Positions 9,469 to 22,500 of a DNA stretch of 64,000 nucleotides are shown here, in pieces; the stretch's first letter is position 1, and every line of letters begins with the position of its first letter. The notes under the pieces were generated by a model. The model was not told where the DNA came from. It ran no database searches and was given only the letters and a program-made list of their open reading frames with translations. The position numbers and the translations under genes were made by a program. Location of the stretch: the NCBI GenBank assembly GCA_016617855.1, contig JAECUM010003643.1, positions 1-64,000 of the forward strand, given 5' to 3'. The stretch is from Megalonaias nervosa. Lineage: Eukaryota; Mollusca; Bivalvia; Unionida; Unionidae.

Positions 9469-10600
9469 TTACTCCCAGTCTGTTAATGTAGGTAGTTCCA
9501 GGATCTGTTCAGGGATTTCTTCTGCATAAGGTGAGAGCTGGAGGAATCTGTGCACCTGTTGGCGAGAAAGAGCATACGCTAAATCGTTTTGAAGTCCAGG
9601 GACATGACAAGTACGAAACAACATACTGTAGTGGAGGCAAGTGAGGACCAGTCGCCGAATCAATTACATAATATCCGATTCCCTGCACGACTATTTATTG
9701 ATGATATGAACTAAGGCCATGTTATCCGCATGGATATGAATACAATTGTTTGCAAGCAAAGGCCCCCATATTTGAATAGAAATGACAACAGGGTCAAGTA
9801 GAGTAATATTTTTCTCTTTCCACTCCTCATTCCAAACCCCATGAAACTATATTGAACCCAAAACAGCCCCGTAGCCCACAGTACTAACAGCGTCAGTGAG
9901 GAGATTTAGTGTGTGTCCGAGTTCAACCAGCTATTTGGTAAGAGAAAAGATCGACCATTGAAATGCTGAAGTAACCGACTCCACAAAATCAAATCAGCTT
10001 TTACTGCTTTGGTGAGTCGAATGTGGTGTTGGGCATGTGAAACTCCAATTGTGAGACTAATGAGTCGACGAAGGAATGCTTGTCCTGGGAATACCACGCC
10101 AAAAGCACAATTAAGGGTACCAGTTAAGGACTGAAGATTATGAAGTGTAATCTTTGCTTTCTGCAGGCAGCTTTGTATCAGTTCATGACATGTACCAAGT
10201 TTGTCCAGCTGTAGACGCACTTCCATTAGTTCTGCATCCAATTCATAACCTAAGAAAACCATCACAGGGACAGGGAGGAAGGTTGTATCCTGTGCCATAG
10301 GAATGCCATTGTCTTCACACAGCCGTAAGAAGTCGTTGAGTTTCTGCAAACATCCGTCCTTAGTACTATCTAATATGAGAAAATCATCCAAGACTTGAAC
10401 CATATGATGTGTACCCAATTTTTTGTTGGCTGTCCAATGCAATGCCCTGCTAAAAGTTTCAAAAATATTACAGCTCGAACTGTAGCCCATCGGTAAACAT
10501 TTATCAAAATAGAATTTGTTTTCCATTGAAAACCAAGCAAAGGATACTGTGAAGGCATGACTGGTATGATCTGAAAAGCACTAGCTATGTCTAGCTTGAT
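9469..10600 (-). pseudogene. DIRS-like reverse transcriptase + RNase H, decayed
   Basis: Reading down the minus strand from 10600: the DIASAFQIIPV motif (RT motif A), then after a frameshift FDKCLPMGYSSSCNIF (motif B), VQVLDDFL (motif C with both Asp), FLGYELD, and the RNase H region LTDA...HADNMA near 9700-9900, which carries three in-frame stops. It ends with the tail HVPGLQNDLAYALSR (9469-9663), the classic end of DIRS-type RNase H. Identity is clear from motif order; the copy cannot be functional. It abuts a Gypsy integrase fragment at about 10600. Confidence 0.8.
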
Positions 10601-13427
10601 CTAAACTGTACTGCTTTTGTCGTTAACCTCTTCACTGTTTTCACCGTGTTCTCCACTCGTCCATTTGATTGGGGTATCCTGGTGAGTTAGTTTTGTGTTT
10701 GAACCCGTAAGTGCGTGCACATTCAGCAAAATCTTTCCTGAGAATGGTGGTCTATTGTCAGATACAAGTTCATCAGGTATTCCATACCTGGAAATGTGAG
10801 ATTTAACTTTTATGATGACTTATTTGGCTGTCTTTTTATGACGTTTATCAACTTAAAAAATATGAATAATAGTTCGCTATGACAAACTATGCTTTGTTGT
10901 CAAAATCACATAAGTCTACACCTATATCCTACCATGGCCTTGTAGGCACATCGTGACTTATGAGTGGCTCCTTCTGGTGCTGAGAAGAATATGCATTGCA
11001 CGTTTCGCACTTTGCAAAATAGTTTTCTGTTTCACGATTCATACTTGGCCAATATATAGCTTCTGTGGCCATTTGCAGACAGTCTTGTATTCCTATGTGA
11101 CTGGAGTGCAGTGTTTCCATTACCGAACCTTTCAGTGTGGTCGGATTACTAGACGGTCACATCTGAAAATCAAGCCATTATGTAATGTCAGTACCTCTCG
11201 AAAAGGAAAGTAGTAATGTATTTCTTGTGGAAAAGCCTTTGTTTCTTCTTGCCATCCCATCTGAATGACTTTTATGAACTGTCTTAACTGAAAATCTGTT
11301 TCGGTTTCTCTCTGAATCTCAGTGATGCGTTCCACGGAAACTGGTAGATACTCAACCATGCTCACACTTTCTACTTCTTTCGCTGAGAATGATCGGGTAT
11401 CGATCTCAAACACTCGATCACTATCCAAAACTTTCTTGGTGTAGGGCAGATATGCACGGCTCAATGTGTTAGCCATGTACATCTGTGTGCCTTGCTTGTA
11501 GACTACACTGAAGTAAAATTTCTGCACCTTTAACATCATTATCTACCGCCGCTTTGGTGCGCTAACTAAAGTTTTATTGCAGATTATTTCAAGTGGTTTC
11601 TAGTCACTTTCTAGGACTACTTGTTTCCCGAATACGTAGTTTTCAAACCTTTCCATTTCAAAGACTATTGATAGTAGCTCTTTCTCGATTTGTGCATAAT
11701 TTACCTCAGTTCCTGTGAGTGCACGGGAGGCATAAGCAACTGGGTGCCACTCTTGCAACAAACAAGTCCCTAGCCCTGTTTCTGATGCATCACATTGAAG
11801 ATTAGTGTCTTTCTCATGGTCAAAGTACTTTAGCACTGTTGCTGATGCCAATATCTCTCTAATTTTCTGTAGGCTTTTGTCTTGAATTTTGATCCCAATA
11901 AAATTCTGTTTCCTTCTTGATCAACTGTCTCAATGGCTGTCACTTCTGATAGCCTTCGAGCAAACTTCTGCAAATAGTTCACCATACCTAGCAGTCAGTG
12001 GACTGCCTGCTTATCTGTTGGTATAAAGATTTCTCTGATTGCTTCTGTGTTAACACTGTCGATTTTCAACCCTTCTGCAGAGATCACATGTCCAATGAAT
12101 GTGACTTCCTTCTGCCTCAATTTCATCTTATCGTTGTTCAATTTAAGAATCTCTTTTTCGACATCTCTCAAAAAGTTATCTGAGCTTTTTGTCGTGATCC
12201 TCTGTGGCCTTAGCATCATCTCCACTACTTCCCCAAACTAGAATATCACCATGAATCGCTTTCACACCTTAAATCCCTTCCAAGGTTTCATCAATTCTCC
12301 TCTGAAATTCTTCTGGCGTTGGTGATACGCCAAATGGCATTCTCATCCATCTGTATCATCCCCATGGCGTTCCACATGTGTTGAGTTTGCTGGATTTGTC
12401 ATCTAACTTAAAACAGTACAATTCTGGTCTGGCAAGTCACTTTCTATTCTAGGAATCGGGTAATGGTTTCTTTTCAGGACTTTATTTAAAGGCTGCGGCT
12501 CAATGCACAGTCTTATTTTCTTGTTGTTCTTCATTACCTCCACCATGCTAGAAATCCAATCTGTTGGTTCTTTATATGGTGTCAACATTCCAAGCTTCAC
12601 CAGTCGTTGAATTTCTGCCCTCAACTTTGGCTTACGAGTTAATGGAATTTTCCTTACTGGCAATTTGACTGGTTTGACGTGTTCTGTCAGTTCAAGGTAG
12701 AATGCTCCTTCCAAGAGACCTTCTCCATCGAATACATCTCCATATTCATGTATGAGATATTTGTTGTCTCTACAGCCATAATATGTTGCTTATTTGCAGT
12801 AATAAGTTTCATTTTCTGCACTGCCTGTGCTACAAGTTGGGGTTTTGCCTTCCCTTGAACAACGATGAACTCTAAAGTGTACACTTTCTTATTCTTCGGA
12901 CGTGTAATGTGTAATTTTGTCTTACCCAAGGCTCTTGTTTCACTGTTATTATACCTAACAAGTGTCGCATGGTTCTTTTCTAGGTGTTTCAGTTTGTCAT
13001 CATGGCATACTGTCTTGTAATCTGTTTCAGAGACTATGTTAACTGTTTGGGCTATTGACCTAAGCTCTGCAACATAGGCATCTATGCTCTCTTCCTGCTG
13101 TCGACAGTTGAAGTACTGTTCATAGGTTTCATTCGTTTCTCCTATGCAGTATTTTTCAAATTTGTCAACTACTTTCCCGTGTTTATCCTTGTCTTCTGCT
13201 TTCTCAAATTCAGTAGTATCAAATAGTTCAATAGCATCTGGCCCTAAACATGTAAGATGTGTAGCTATTCTCAGTTTTGGCACTTTTTCTGCCAGCCCCA
13301 TAGCTATTACGTAGTTCTGCCAATCTCTTTTTAATTTTTTCCAGTACACAAATTTCTCCAAAGCTCAGTTTTGGTGCAAAAAGGAATAAAAGATATAGAT
13401 AGATGCAACTGCCATCCTTCTGACACC
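10601..13427 (-). pseudogene. Gypsy (Ty3-like) gag-pol remnant, K02A2.6-like
   Basis: Pieces in order on the minus strand: gag (13361 downward, with LRIATHLTCLGPDAIELF and a YIGETNETYE-like stretch) already joined to the post-protease segment GKTKLHITRPKNKKVYTLEF, so most of protease is deleted. Next come reverse transcriptase (12714-12403, then 12225-11995), with motif C degraded near 12260 and a stop after the LEGI region; RNase H (11851-11600, LQCDASETGLGTCLLQ; end at 11539-11460, MANTLSRAYLP); the integrase zinc finger (11120-10929, HSSHIG...CETCN); and an integrase core fragment (10900-10620, with GIPDELVSDN). Many frameshifts. The 3' end is replaced by DIRS-like DNA at ~10600. Confidence 0.82.
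13415..13427 (-). other. Primer binding site complementary to tRNA-Leu 3' end
   Basis: On the minus strand this reads TGGTGTCAGAAGG, matching the complement of a tRNA-Leu end (…CUGACACCA). It sits just between the presumed 5' LTR and gag of the Gypsy remnant. Confidence 0.65.
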
Positions 13428-13962
13428 ACATATCATTCTACTGGAATTAATTCATTACAAAAGAACCCGGCTGTGTTCAATACTCTTTAATCACACTCCA
13501 AACAGGACCAAGTACACAATCAATTCTACACTATATTCTCTACATTTGTTTCTTAGTACTGAACTTTCCACTGTGACAATCAATACAAATCATATGCTAA
13601 TCTAAATACCTTCAAAAATGACTTCATGGTGAAGTTCTTGTCATAGGTTCGCTAGCATTTCTTTGACAGGCCGGACTGTAAACAAAGCAATGTGCAATGG
13701 AACACAGATTTCACTTCTGGATCATCACCAAGACCTTATTATTCACTGTGCACTGTCACCGAAATACACACAGACATCCACACCATAAGCTTATATTCTA
13801 AAGAATAAACAATTACCTTTAAATCAATACCAAGAATGCCTAAATCTAACTCTTGCGTCACCACCAAAATGAGACAGGAAAAAAAATGCTCTAAAATTAG
13901 ACTGGAACTACATTCATGGGTACTGAACCGGAACTAATAATTGTGATCTGATTCCAACAGCA
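13428..13962 (-). mobile_element. Probable 5' LTR of the Gypsy remnant
   Basis: It follows the primer site directly. On the minus strand its outer end reads TGTTGGAATCAG (13951-13962), a plausible TG start. No second LTR exists to confirm the boundaries, since the 3' part of the element is lost. The inner edge is uncertain by ~10 bases. Confidence 0.45.
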
Positions 13963-15094
13963 CATGTTGCACTAATCCTCGTTTTATAAGAGAGGAGTAG
14001 CAAATTGATTAAAAAGTTACAAGGGGAATAACTTGTATGATCTTACTGTGAAATCGTTTAATACCTGTTGACAGCAGATTTTTCAGGTCCAAAGGTTTGC
14101 AGTGATAATTCCAAGCTTTTATTATCCCTATGCTTTTTTGAAAAAAGTATCAGGGATATTGCAGCACTCTATTTCTGTGAAAAACTTGTATGCTACTGAG
14201 TACGAATTCACTATCCTTGTTGGAATTCACTAACCTTGCATTAATTTTGTAATTCTTCTGGGTTGGAGTGCAAAAACCAACATCAGAAATCAGGAAGACA
14301 TAAAATCTATGTGTAGGATAATATGTTAGAATCCCAAGCAGCAGGAGGAGGAAGTTTGGGATCTAAAAATAATTATTTTAATTGGCCAGTCTGTGTAAAT
14401 TATGGAAATTTGTAATTTCAAGCAGTCAAATTTACTTTAAATACTGCAATTATACATAATACCCGACTATTGCCTAGTTGTGCATCATGCGACCATGTCC
14501 ATTTTGGCATAAAAATATCTTGAATTCTTTGTACCATTATGGGCAACCATCAATGCCTGGTGAAAAACAATTAAATTATTATGTAATAAACTATTTCCTG
14601 TTGTAAAATTGCAATTACCATGACCTTGTGATACACAAATCAATCTGCTCCTTTTTAATGTCAAGGATAAATCATAAAAAGGCTTCTGGATTGCCTTCAG
14701 CAGATAATAAAGTGGTGTGCATAGAAATCATTCTTGGATTACAGTGACTTTGAACTCTAGATTCCAAAATTAATGGACTTCTTGTATTCTAAAGAGTAAC
14801 CCATCTGCAAAGTTTGTGATGGTATGAAAATCAGAGCTGATGTTATGCCACAAAAATCTTGATGATTTAGTTAATCATAGTGCCATTGGCTGTTGGACAT
14901 CTGAATCAAAAGTCATAAATAGACTTCCTCATATCCTAAATGGCAATACAACTGCAAAACCTGGAAGATATGTGAAGCAGAACTGAAGTTATCATGCAGA
15001 AAGCAATTTATTGTTAATGGATGAATGGAATGGCATGACTATTATATAATACACTTCATGAAAGAGCCAACCTGTAAGAATCGAAATTTACAAA
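13963..15094. other. No gene recognised
   Basis: AT-rich unique-looking DNA without long open frames or obvious repeats. Confidence 0.5.
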
Positions 15095-16960
15095 TCTGCA
15101 ATATAGACCCAAGCTTCAATGACCTATCCCAAATCTGCAATAATAGACCAAAGCTTCAGTGACCCATCCCAAATCTGCAATAACAGACCCAAGTTTCATT
15201 GACCTATCCCAAATCTGCAATAACTGGCCCAAGTTTCAGTGACCTATCCCAAATCTGTCATTAACAGACAAAAGCTTCAGTGACCTATCTCAAAATCTGC
15301 AATAATAGACTGTTATGTATATCTACATCGTGTGTTTAACATTTGTCCATGATTGTAGATTGGAAGGCTCATTTGTAAGCAACATATTAAATAACTTTGG
15401 TCCAAGATTATAGGTTATATTTTAAGATAATGATAATTTGTAAACATGTTTCCTTGGATTTGAGTTCAAGACATTGGTTTTCCCATTGGAAATTATATGG
15501 TCTACATGATATCAGTCAAGTTGGTTGTTAAAATTTAAGTAAACAGACCTTACATTGTTTACAAATTTGATGGAAATTTCCATTGAAAATTACCCACTTC
15601 TTGACAATTTTGTTGTATCTTAGTTTTCTATATTAGGTTGTTTACACCAAAATTGTTCATTCCTATCTTAACATCTGTCCTTGTGGAATCAATTTGAATT
15701 GTGTTCAGCTATAATCTCAGAGGATTTATTTATTTAAATTATTAATTGGAATTATAAAGTACTCATTGGCTTTTGGACTGAAACATTATTCTGGGATTAT
15801 TGTGAATTCATTCTAAGATATTCTATATTAAATTATGGTGATACATCAAAACTATTAGCACATTAGCACATTCAAAACTATTGGTGCATCAGCACATTCA
15901 AGATTGAAGTTCATTCAGAACACCACTGGAACTCATTTGGAACACTATATACTTTTGGACCTATGATAGATCTTGTAGGATTATTTGGGATTTAATTCAC
16001 CGTACTGTATATTCCTTTTAAATTTTCACTCTGTAATGTAGCATTTTAATTATTTGTTGAATTTGACTAAACTTGCTGGTTTGGTTTTGTTTTGTTTCTT
16101 AGTTTAACACCATATAGTTGTAACTTGACCCAAGCTTCAGTGATCTATCTCAAATTTGCAATAATAAACCCAAGCTTCAGTGACCAACTATCCCAAATAT
16201 GTGATAATTGATTCAAGTTTCAGTGACCTATCTAAAAACTTTCATTAATAGACCCACACTTCAGTGACCTATCCCAAATATTTCATTAACAGACCAATGC
16301 TTCAGTGATTATCTCAAATCTGATAATGGACCAAGCCTCAATGACCTATGCCAAATCTTTAATAACAGACCCAAGCTTCAGTGATTTGCCTCAAATCTAC
16401 AACAATAGACACAAGCTTCAATTATCTACCTCAAATCTATAATAATAGACCCAAGTTTCAGTGACTTATCTCAAATCTGCAAAATTAGTCCCAAGCCTCA
16501 ATGACCTATTCCAAATCTGCAATAATGGACCCAAACTTCAATGACTTATCCCAAATCTGCAATAGCGGGCCAAATTTCAATTACTTATCTGAAATCTGCA
16601 ATAACAGACCCAAACTTCAATGACTTATCCCAAATCTGTAATAACAAGACCAAGCTTGAACGATTTATCCCAAATAAATATGCAATAATAGGTGAAAACT
16701 TCAATGACTTATCCCAGATCTACAAAAACAGGTCCATGCTTGATTTATCCCAAATCTGCAATTATAGTCTCAAAAGCTTCAGTGACTTATCCCAAATCTG
16801 CAATAACAGACCCAAACTTCAATGACTTCTCCCAAATCTGCAATAACAAACCCATACTTGAATGATTAACCCCAAATCTGCAATAACAAGCCCATGCTTG
16901 AATGATTAACCCCTAATCTGCAATAATAGCCCCAAAAGCTTCAATATCTAGAAAACAAAT
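15095..16960. repeat. ~40-bp satellite array, interrupted at 15311-16126
   Basis: The unit is about AATCTGCAATAACAGACCCA plus AGCTTCAGTGACCTATCCCA. About 5 units lie before and about 20 after the interrupting segment. Units are 80-95% alike by eye, with drift along the array. The open frame at 16541-16825 is only a product of the array. Confidence 0.92.
15311..16126. mobile_element. Solo-LTR-like insert splitting the satellite
   Basis: About 815 bp unlike the satellite, beginning TGTTATGTATATC and ending near AGTTGTAAC, with short mirrored TGTTA/TAAC ends, a TATAAAG near 15753, and no coding. A solo LTR is the simplest reading, but target duplication is not clear. Confidence 0.45.
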
Positions 16961-16993
16961 TTGAAGACAGGGTTTGAAAGTTGGTACATCTAT

Positions 16994-17078
16994 TATTACA
17001 AATTTGAGATAGATCACTGAAGCTTGGGTCAAGTTACAACTATATGGCCTCAAACTAAGAAACAGAAAAAAAACAAAA
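16994..17078 (-). repeat. Inverted copy of the insert/satellite junction (16086-16166)
   Basis: It reads, reversed, through the same end of the insert (TTTCTTAGTTT...CATATAGTTGTAACTTGACC) into satellite (AAGCTTCAGTGATCTATCTC), about 90% identical over ~80 bases, 830 bp from the direct copy. Confidence 0.85.
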
Positions 17079-17299
17079 TTTCACCCAAATTTTAATAAAA
17101 TGTACCAGAGCATGCAAAATCTTAAGAATATATAATTCTTTGCCCCAAGTAATTAAAACATGGTCTTCTATGAAGAATGAACTAATAGTAACTGGTGAAA
17201 CAATGTCAGAAAGGGTTTTTAAAAATACAAGGTCCTGAAAATACTGGAGATATGAATGGCATATTTGTCTAGTCACTTAAAGTCAAGCCTGAAGAAAGA

Positions 17300-17485
17300 A
17301 CCACATCCTGAACTCCAACTTAAGCTCCACTTTATATGCCACATCCTGGACTCTGACCTATGCTCCAGTTGACATACCACATCCTGGACTGCTATGCTTC
17401 AGTTTATACACCACATCCTTGACTCTAATGTATGTTCTAGTTTATATAGCACATCCTGGACTTCAACCTATTCTACAGTTTATGA
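17300..17485. repeat. Minisatellite, ~40-bp units
   Basis: CCACATCCTGGACTCTRACC followed by TATGYTCYAGTTTATAT recurs about 4.5 times. Confidence 0.8.
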
Positions 17486-17489
17486 AAGC

Positions 17490-17997
17490 CATTGTATCAG
17501 ATATAATGTAATTTATATACTAACAAGAGTTGTCAATAATATAGATCAACACAAGGAAGATAAAAAAATCTTTAAATCAGTACTGCTTTACATTAAGCTA
17601 TTCCTTAAGAAGGAAAACAAAACTACCTGTTTCTTAGTGAACTGGAAGAACGTAGAGTTTTTACTGGTTGTCTTATGTATTTTGGACAAATGTGGTGCTA
17701 ATTCATCAAGTAAGAAGATTGCTATTTAACACTGCAAATGCCTGAATTATGAATAAGCAATGTAAAGGGACTGAAAACTAGCTTTCTGGCAAAACTTAGT
17801 ATGGAAAAAACAGAAGCTAAAGTGCAAGTATTTGTTTATTTCATTGTAGACAAAAAGATATAAAAACAAGCTTTTAACTATTTACACAATTGTATTCCTA
17901 TATACCTGATAGCAAATATGCCAATCTAAAAAAGATCAAACATTCAGTTATTCATCATATACTCCATAATAAATTTACTGGGTAATCTAAGAAACAA
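17490..17997. other. No gene recognised
   Basis: The 111-residue plus-strand open frame starting at 17394 begins inside the minisatellite and resembles no family. Confidence 0.5.
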
Positions 17998-18306
17998 GAG
18001 GGCTAAGTGGGCCTGAGATTGCTCACCTGACTGATCTCTGTCTAACAGCAATATGCAAGACCAATAAATCTATGTGAGAAGGATGCTTTCTGTAGAAATT
18101 TCTTCCTGTTCCGCTGACTGCATATATAATGGAATGATCATTTCAATGTTTCTTAAGTTTTTGTACCTCCATGCATATCTGATGGCACACCAGCAACATT
18201 TGTCCAATAGTAAAAGGCCTTAATTTCAGTACACTCTCTATCAAAATTTGCTAGATTCTGTTTTGTGATTTTTTTTTTAATCGATAACGCTGTGTAAATG
18301 TTTTCT
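17998..18306 (+). repeat. Interspersed repeat, copy B (related to 4883-5175)
   Basis: Carries GGGCTAAGTGGGCCTGAGAT, CACCTGACTGA, TGTAGAAATTTCTTC, CTGACTGCATATA and GATGGCACACCAGCA in the same order as copy A. Confidence 0.6.
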
Positions 18307-18477
18307 AATTTTTATACATGCAGGAGCAGCTTAAAATAATTTTAAGAATTATTTTAATTAACCAATTTGTGGAAATGGTCACAAAATATATGTCTAGACA
18401 CAAGACATCGTAAGTAGTCTTTAGGTTTAAAAAAATATGTCAAGATGATTGTCCATTCAGGAATAATTGTAACAAGT

Positions 18478-19080
18478 TTCAAGATTGCCGCCATGGTGGC
18501 CATATTGGATGCAAGATTGGTGCCATTTAATTAGGACCTTTTCAATATCATATTAATTTTTTGGGGTGAAAATTTCATGTTAATATGACCATCCACTCTG
18601 GATGATCAGTGATAGGATTTTAAAGATGGCCTCCATAATGAAGGCTAGATTAGCATCTATTTCAGTTAGGACCAACTTGTCATCACAAGAAGTCTTCTGG
18701 TGAAAACTCCATGTCTATATGCCTTTCCATGTATAAGTGGTAATAACAATATTATGGCTTCCACACTGGATAACAGATTGGCACCTCTTTTGTTTGGAAC
18801 CAACTTTACATCATAAGAAGTCTTCTGGTGAAAACTACATGTTATTATGACTTTCCATTCAGAAAAAGTAGCAATAATAGGATTTTCTAGACTGCTGCAG
18901 CGGTGGCCATATTGCATGCCAGATCAGCATACTTTTTATTAATGATGAAGTAGATCGTAGGATGAATGTGTGTGTAAAGTTTCATGACAATCCAGCAAGT
19001 AGTTTAGGAGACGTAGTGATAACAAACATGTGCTAATGGACAGACAGACAATGGACAACAGATGATCCCAATAGTTCTTC
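18478..19080. repeat. Diverged repeat with ~125-bp internal units and a gacagacaatggacaac tail
   Basis: TCTTCTGGTGAAAACT...CATGTTAATATGACYWTCCA recurs three times, with GGTGGCCATATTG at both ends. The right end runs into GGACAGACAGACAATGGACA, a tail style I associate with dispersed molluscan repeats (recalled, not checked). Confidence 0.55.
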
Positions 19081-19116
19081 TAGCCTACAAAAATAACTAA
19101 AAATTTTTTTACAGTT

Positions 19117-19122
19117 TTTATT
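19117..19122 (-). terminator. Candidate polyadenylation signal for CFAP58
   Basis: AATAAA on the minus strand, ~350 bases past the CFAP58 stop. It is one of several AT-rich candidates; chosen because it is the nearest canonical hexamer I found. Confidence 0.35.
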
Positions 19123-19470
19123 GTATGCACGGTTGCTAAGACCTAAAATGAGCTAAGACAGAGTTAATAAGAAGAACACAGATACAAAAGAGTAATTACT
19201 AATTTTTCCAAAGTAAAGTTAACTGTTTACTTCAAATCCTGAAGTATGATAATAAGAATGGGGACTAATGATCCATCTCATATTCAACATTTCTGGTATA
19301 ATTATTTCAAAACATAATAATCTGTATCTTCAATCACATCTTAATTATTACACAGTTTATACATACACATCATTTTCTATACCACAATCTGAGTTGTCCA
19401 AAACTATTATAGAAACAATTAGTTCCCTCATTGATAATGTTAAATTAAATGAATCCTGTGTAACTAGCTG

Positions 19471-19597
19471 TTATTGTACAGGTGGTGCTGTTCTTGATGG
19501 CTGTAAATTGAAACCTCCTCCAGTGAATCGTGGTGCATCTGTTCTCTGCGGCTGTATTGCAGGGGCACCTGCCATTGCCAGGGTTTTCTCTCGCTCC
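19471..19597 (-). CDS. CFAP58: CFAP58 exon 17 (stop codon)
   Basis: Completes Lys, then 41 codons ending TAA at 19471-19473. Contains PRFTGGGFNL, the FTGGGF signature at the C-terminus of the family. Acceptor AATTTCAG. Confidence 0.93.
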
Positions 19598-22500
19598 CTG
19601 AAATTTGATTAAGAAATAATCTTAGTAGTCTGTGTGCATGTATGCATATCTCTCTCTCTCCCTCTCTCTCCCTCTAACTAATGGATCAACTGATATGTCT
19701 TATTCTCTACATTCTGTAAACATGTTATATAAGAACATGAGTCCGTCGGTGCCATGAAGTCATCCAAGTGTTGACTCACAATATCCAGACAAACTCTCAC
19801 CATCTTTTCTACCCATTTTATTTTATATTATTTACACAATCTTTTCTACCCACATTTGTATTCTGCACACCATCTCTCTAAACTTATCATCACAATATCT
19901 CAATTAATTCAAGATGTAATGTTGCTGCAACAAATGCAGACTGTGAACCATCTTTCAAGACAAACATTATTCCAAATGATTGACATCTACCTGTCGCCAT
20001 AACAACCATATGTCACAGCTCAACATAAAATGCAATCTCATCAGCTTACCGCATCTGACCCAAGCTGCTACTGGTAAATTTGTCAGATTAACAAGACCGG
20101 ACCTTGATGGTTGTCACAAGTTAAGTTCCTGTGTAATCTGTAACTGTGTAGAGTTAGAGCCTTCACTGTTGGAACCACCCACTTCTTGTTTCCATACCAT
20201 AACTTCCAAATCTGGTTTTGCATTATAAACAAATCTTCTACGCAGCTTGATAGAGAGCTGTTCTTTGTTCAGTCTGATTATCAGCTTTTTTCTTATTATT
20301 ATTCAGACCCATCCTTCTTAATTTTCACACAACTACTTTCTTAATTATCAATGAATTCAACCAAATTGTATAGGGACCTTGATATTGATGAGGCTTTGAT
20401 CAAGTAATGTCAACATTCTACGGCATTGTATAGGGAAGTTATAATCCCTGATTGTTAAATACATTTGCTTTCATTTCTGCACAACTCCATTAGTTATTAT
20501 TGAATTTCTACTAAATTGTAAAGACAGCTGGATACTGATGAAACTTCAAAAGAGTGTTATAATCAGTAATTCTACATTACCATTTAGAAGAGTTATAGCC
20601 CCTGACTGTTGTATCAATTCACTTTGCACAAGAACTAATTTATTTATGACTGGATTCAACCAAATCTGGAAGACAGAATCACAATGACATGACCTTTGCT
20701 GAGCTCAATTATCAGCATTTGAAATCATTATTTAGCAGAGTTATAGCCCTTGGCTGTGAGACCAATTTGCTTTCAATTCCATGCAATAACTCTGTTGATT
20801 TTAACTGGATTTCAACCAAATTTGTAATGCAGTTTAAATTTATGAGGCCTCAGAAGAGTTCCATTTCAGCATTCTTTATCATTTAGTAGAGTTACTGGCC
20901 CCTGATTTTCATACCCACTCACTTTCATTTCAACAGGACAACTTTCTTATTGGATCAAAAACAAATTTAGATGGCAACTTTACAATAATAAGAGTTTGGC
21001 TCAATTTTTATCACCAGAGTTGCTTAGGTATAAATTTAGCAGAGTTATAACTAATCTGACCTTCAGATGCTCCCAATTCATTTCTGTTCAGTAACTTCCT
21101 TAATGCCTTTTGTATTTCAACCAAATTTAGTATACATCTTATCACTGATGACACCATGGGGAAACTGGATTTTTCAGCATTCCATCTACAGCATCATTTA
21201 TGCTCATTTTATATTTATAGCATTCAATCAACATCTTATTTAGTTGAGTTAAGGCCCCTGATTGTTGGACCCACACATTTTTTTGATACATTAATTCCCT
21301 TAAAATTATGAAGGATTTCAAGAAAATGATATATAAATTTCTATACTTATATAACTTGAGCAGAATTTGATTATCAGCTTTCTAAGTCATCATCTTGACT
21401 GCTGAATGAAAGAGCACAATTTGTATGTAGATTTGGTGGTGCTCTACAGTTTTGCACAGGGTTAGAACTTTAAAGAAAAAGAATTTCCTCAGGTTTCCTC
21501 ACTGGTTATACTGGCTATTTAAAAAAGACCTCATATATGTTAGGTTTTGTTCAAAGAACATTTAATTCCTTTATTTTTGTGTATGATTGATGGGTGTAAT
21601 ATGGGTTATAGAGTATACAGCTTGGCCTTACTCCAGATCTGCACCTTTCAAAAACCTGCTAGCTCCACTTGGTCATTTTCACTTCCTGAACTTCAGAGAT
21701 AAATTGTACCAAAAAAAGAGCCAATAACTTTTTTACATTTTATATATTTGGTAATTCATTCACTTCACTTTCAGATGCTGGTATTGTCAAGTCTGGAAAA
21801 TTCATTTTCTCTATTTTAATAGCTGCTAAAAATAATGTACTTTAGACTAATTCAGGCTGGTTTTTGAGCACAAGGGAGCAGTCATTTTAGTTAGCAGTGT
21901 GCTTAGATCATGTACAATTTCCACAAGTACAATATCCCAAGAAATGTCAGCCACATTACATCAAAGTAGCATTGAGGTATGCCAACATTCTCTCCACTGT
22001 ACATGTCTCAAATGCAGACAACTTCACCTTACATATGTCACTCTCTTGAAAGTATATAATAACTGGTGAGCACCCCCTTTATATTGATGAGAAACTCATC
22101 TGGGTTCCATCTTCAGGGTACAAATGTACCTTTACTCATAACTCTATCACCATTGTTACATAGCACCTTTCTCTACAAAACTACACTTGCCTACTTCCAA
22201 TGAAAAGTTGGGGACATCAGTTCCTGGAATTTGCTTGGCTTGATTCAGATGCAATACAGAAATTAACTAAAAACATCATCACATCTAAAATTAAGATTTG
22301 ATTGAAGAAAATCAGATTAGTTACAACAGCCTTGTCCACATACTTTTGTTGATTTTCCTTTTTCTTCTGCATGAAGTATTTCTTTTTCACTTCCTGTAGC
22401 TCCCTGGCAATTCTTTCAATCTCATACTTGTACTCATTCACCTGTGACTCATACATGTTCAGCTCTGATGCCATGGTCTGGAAATATCGAAACAGTTGGT

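Noticed and set aside
16541..16825. 94-codon frame
   Set aside because: Product of the ~40-bp satellite.
17394..17729. 111-codon frame
   Set aside because: Starts inside a minisatellite; no family resemblance.
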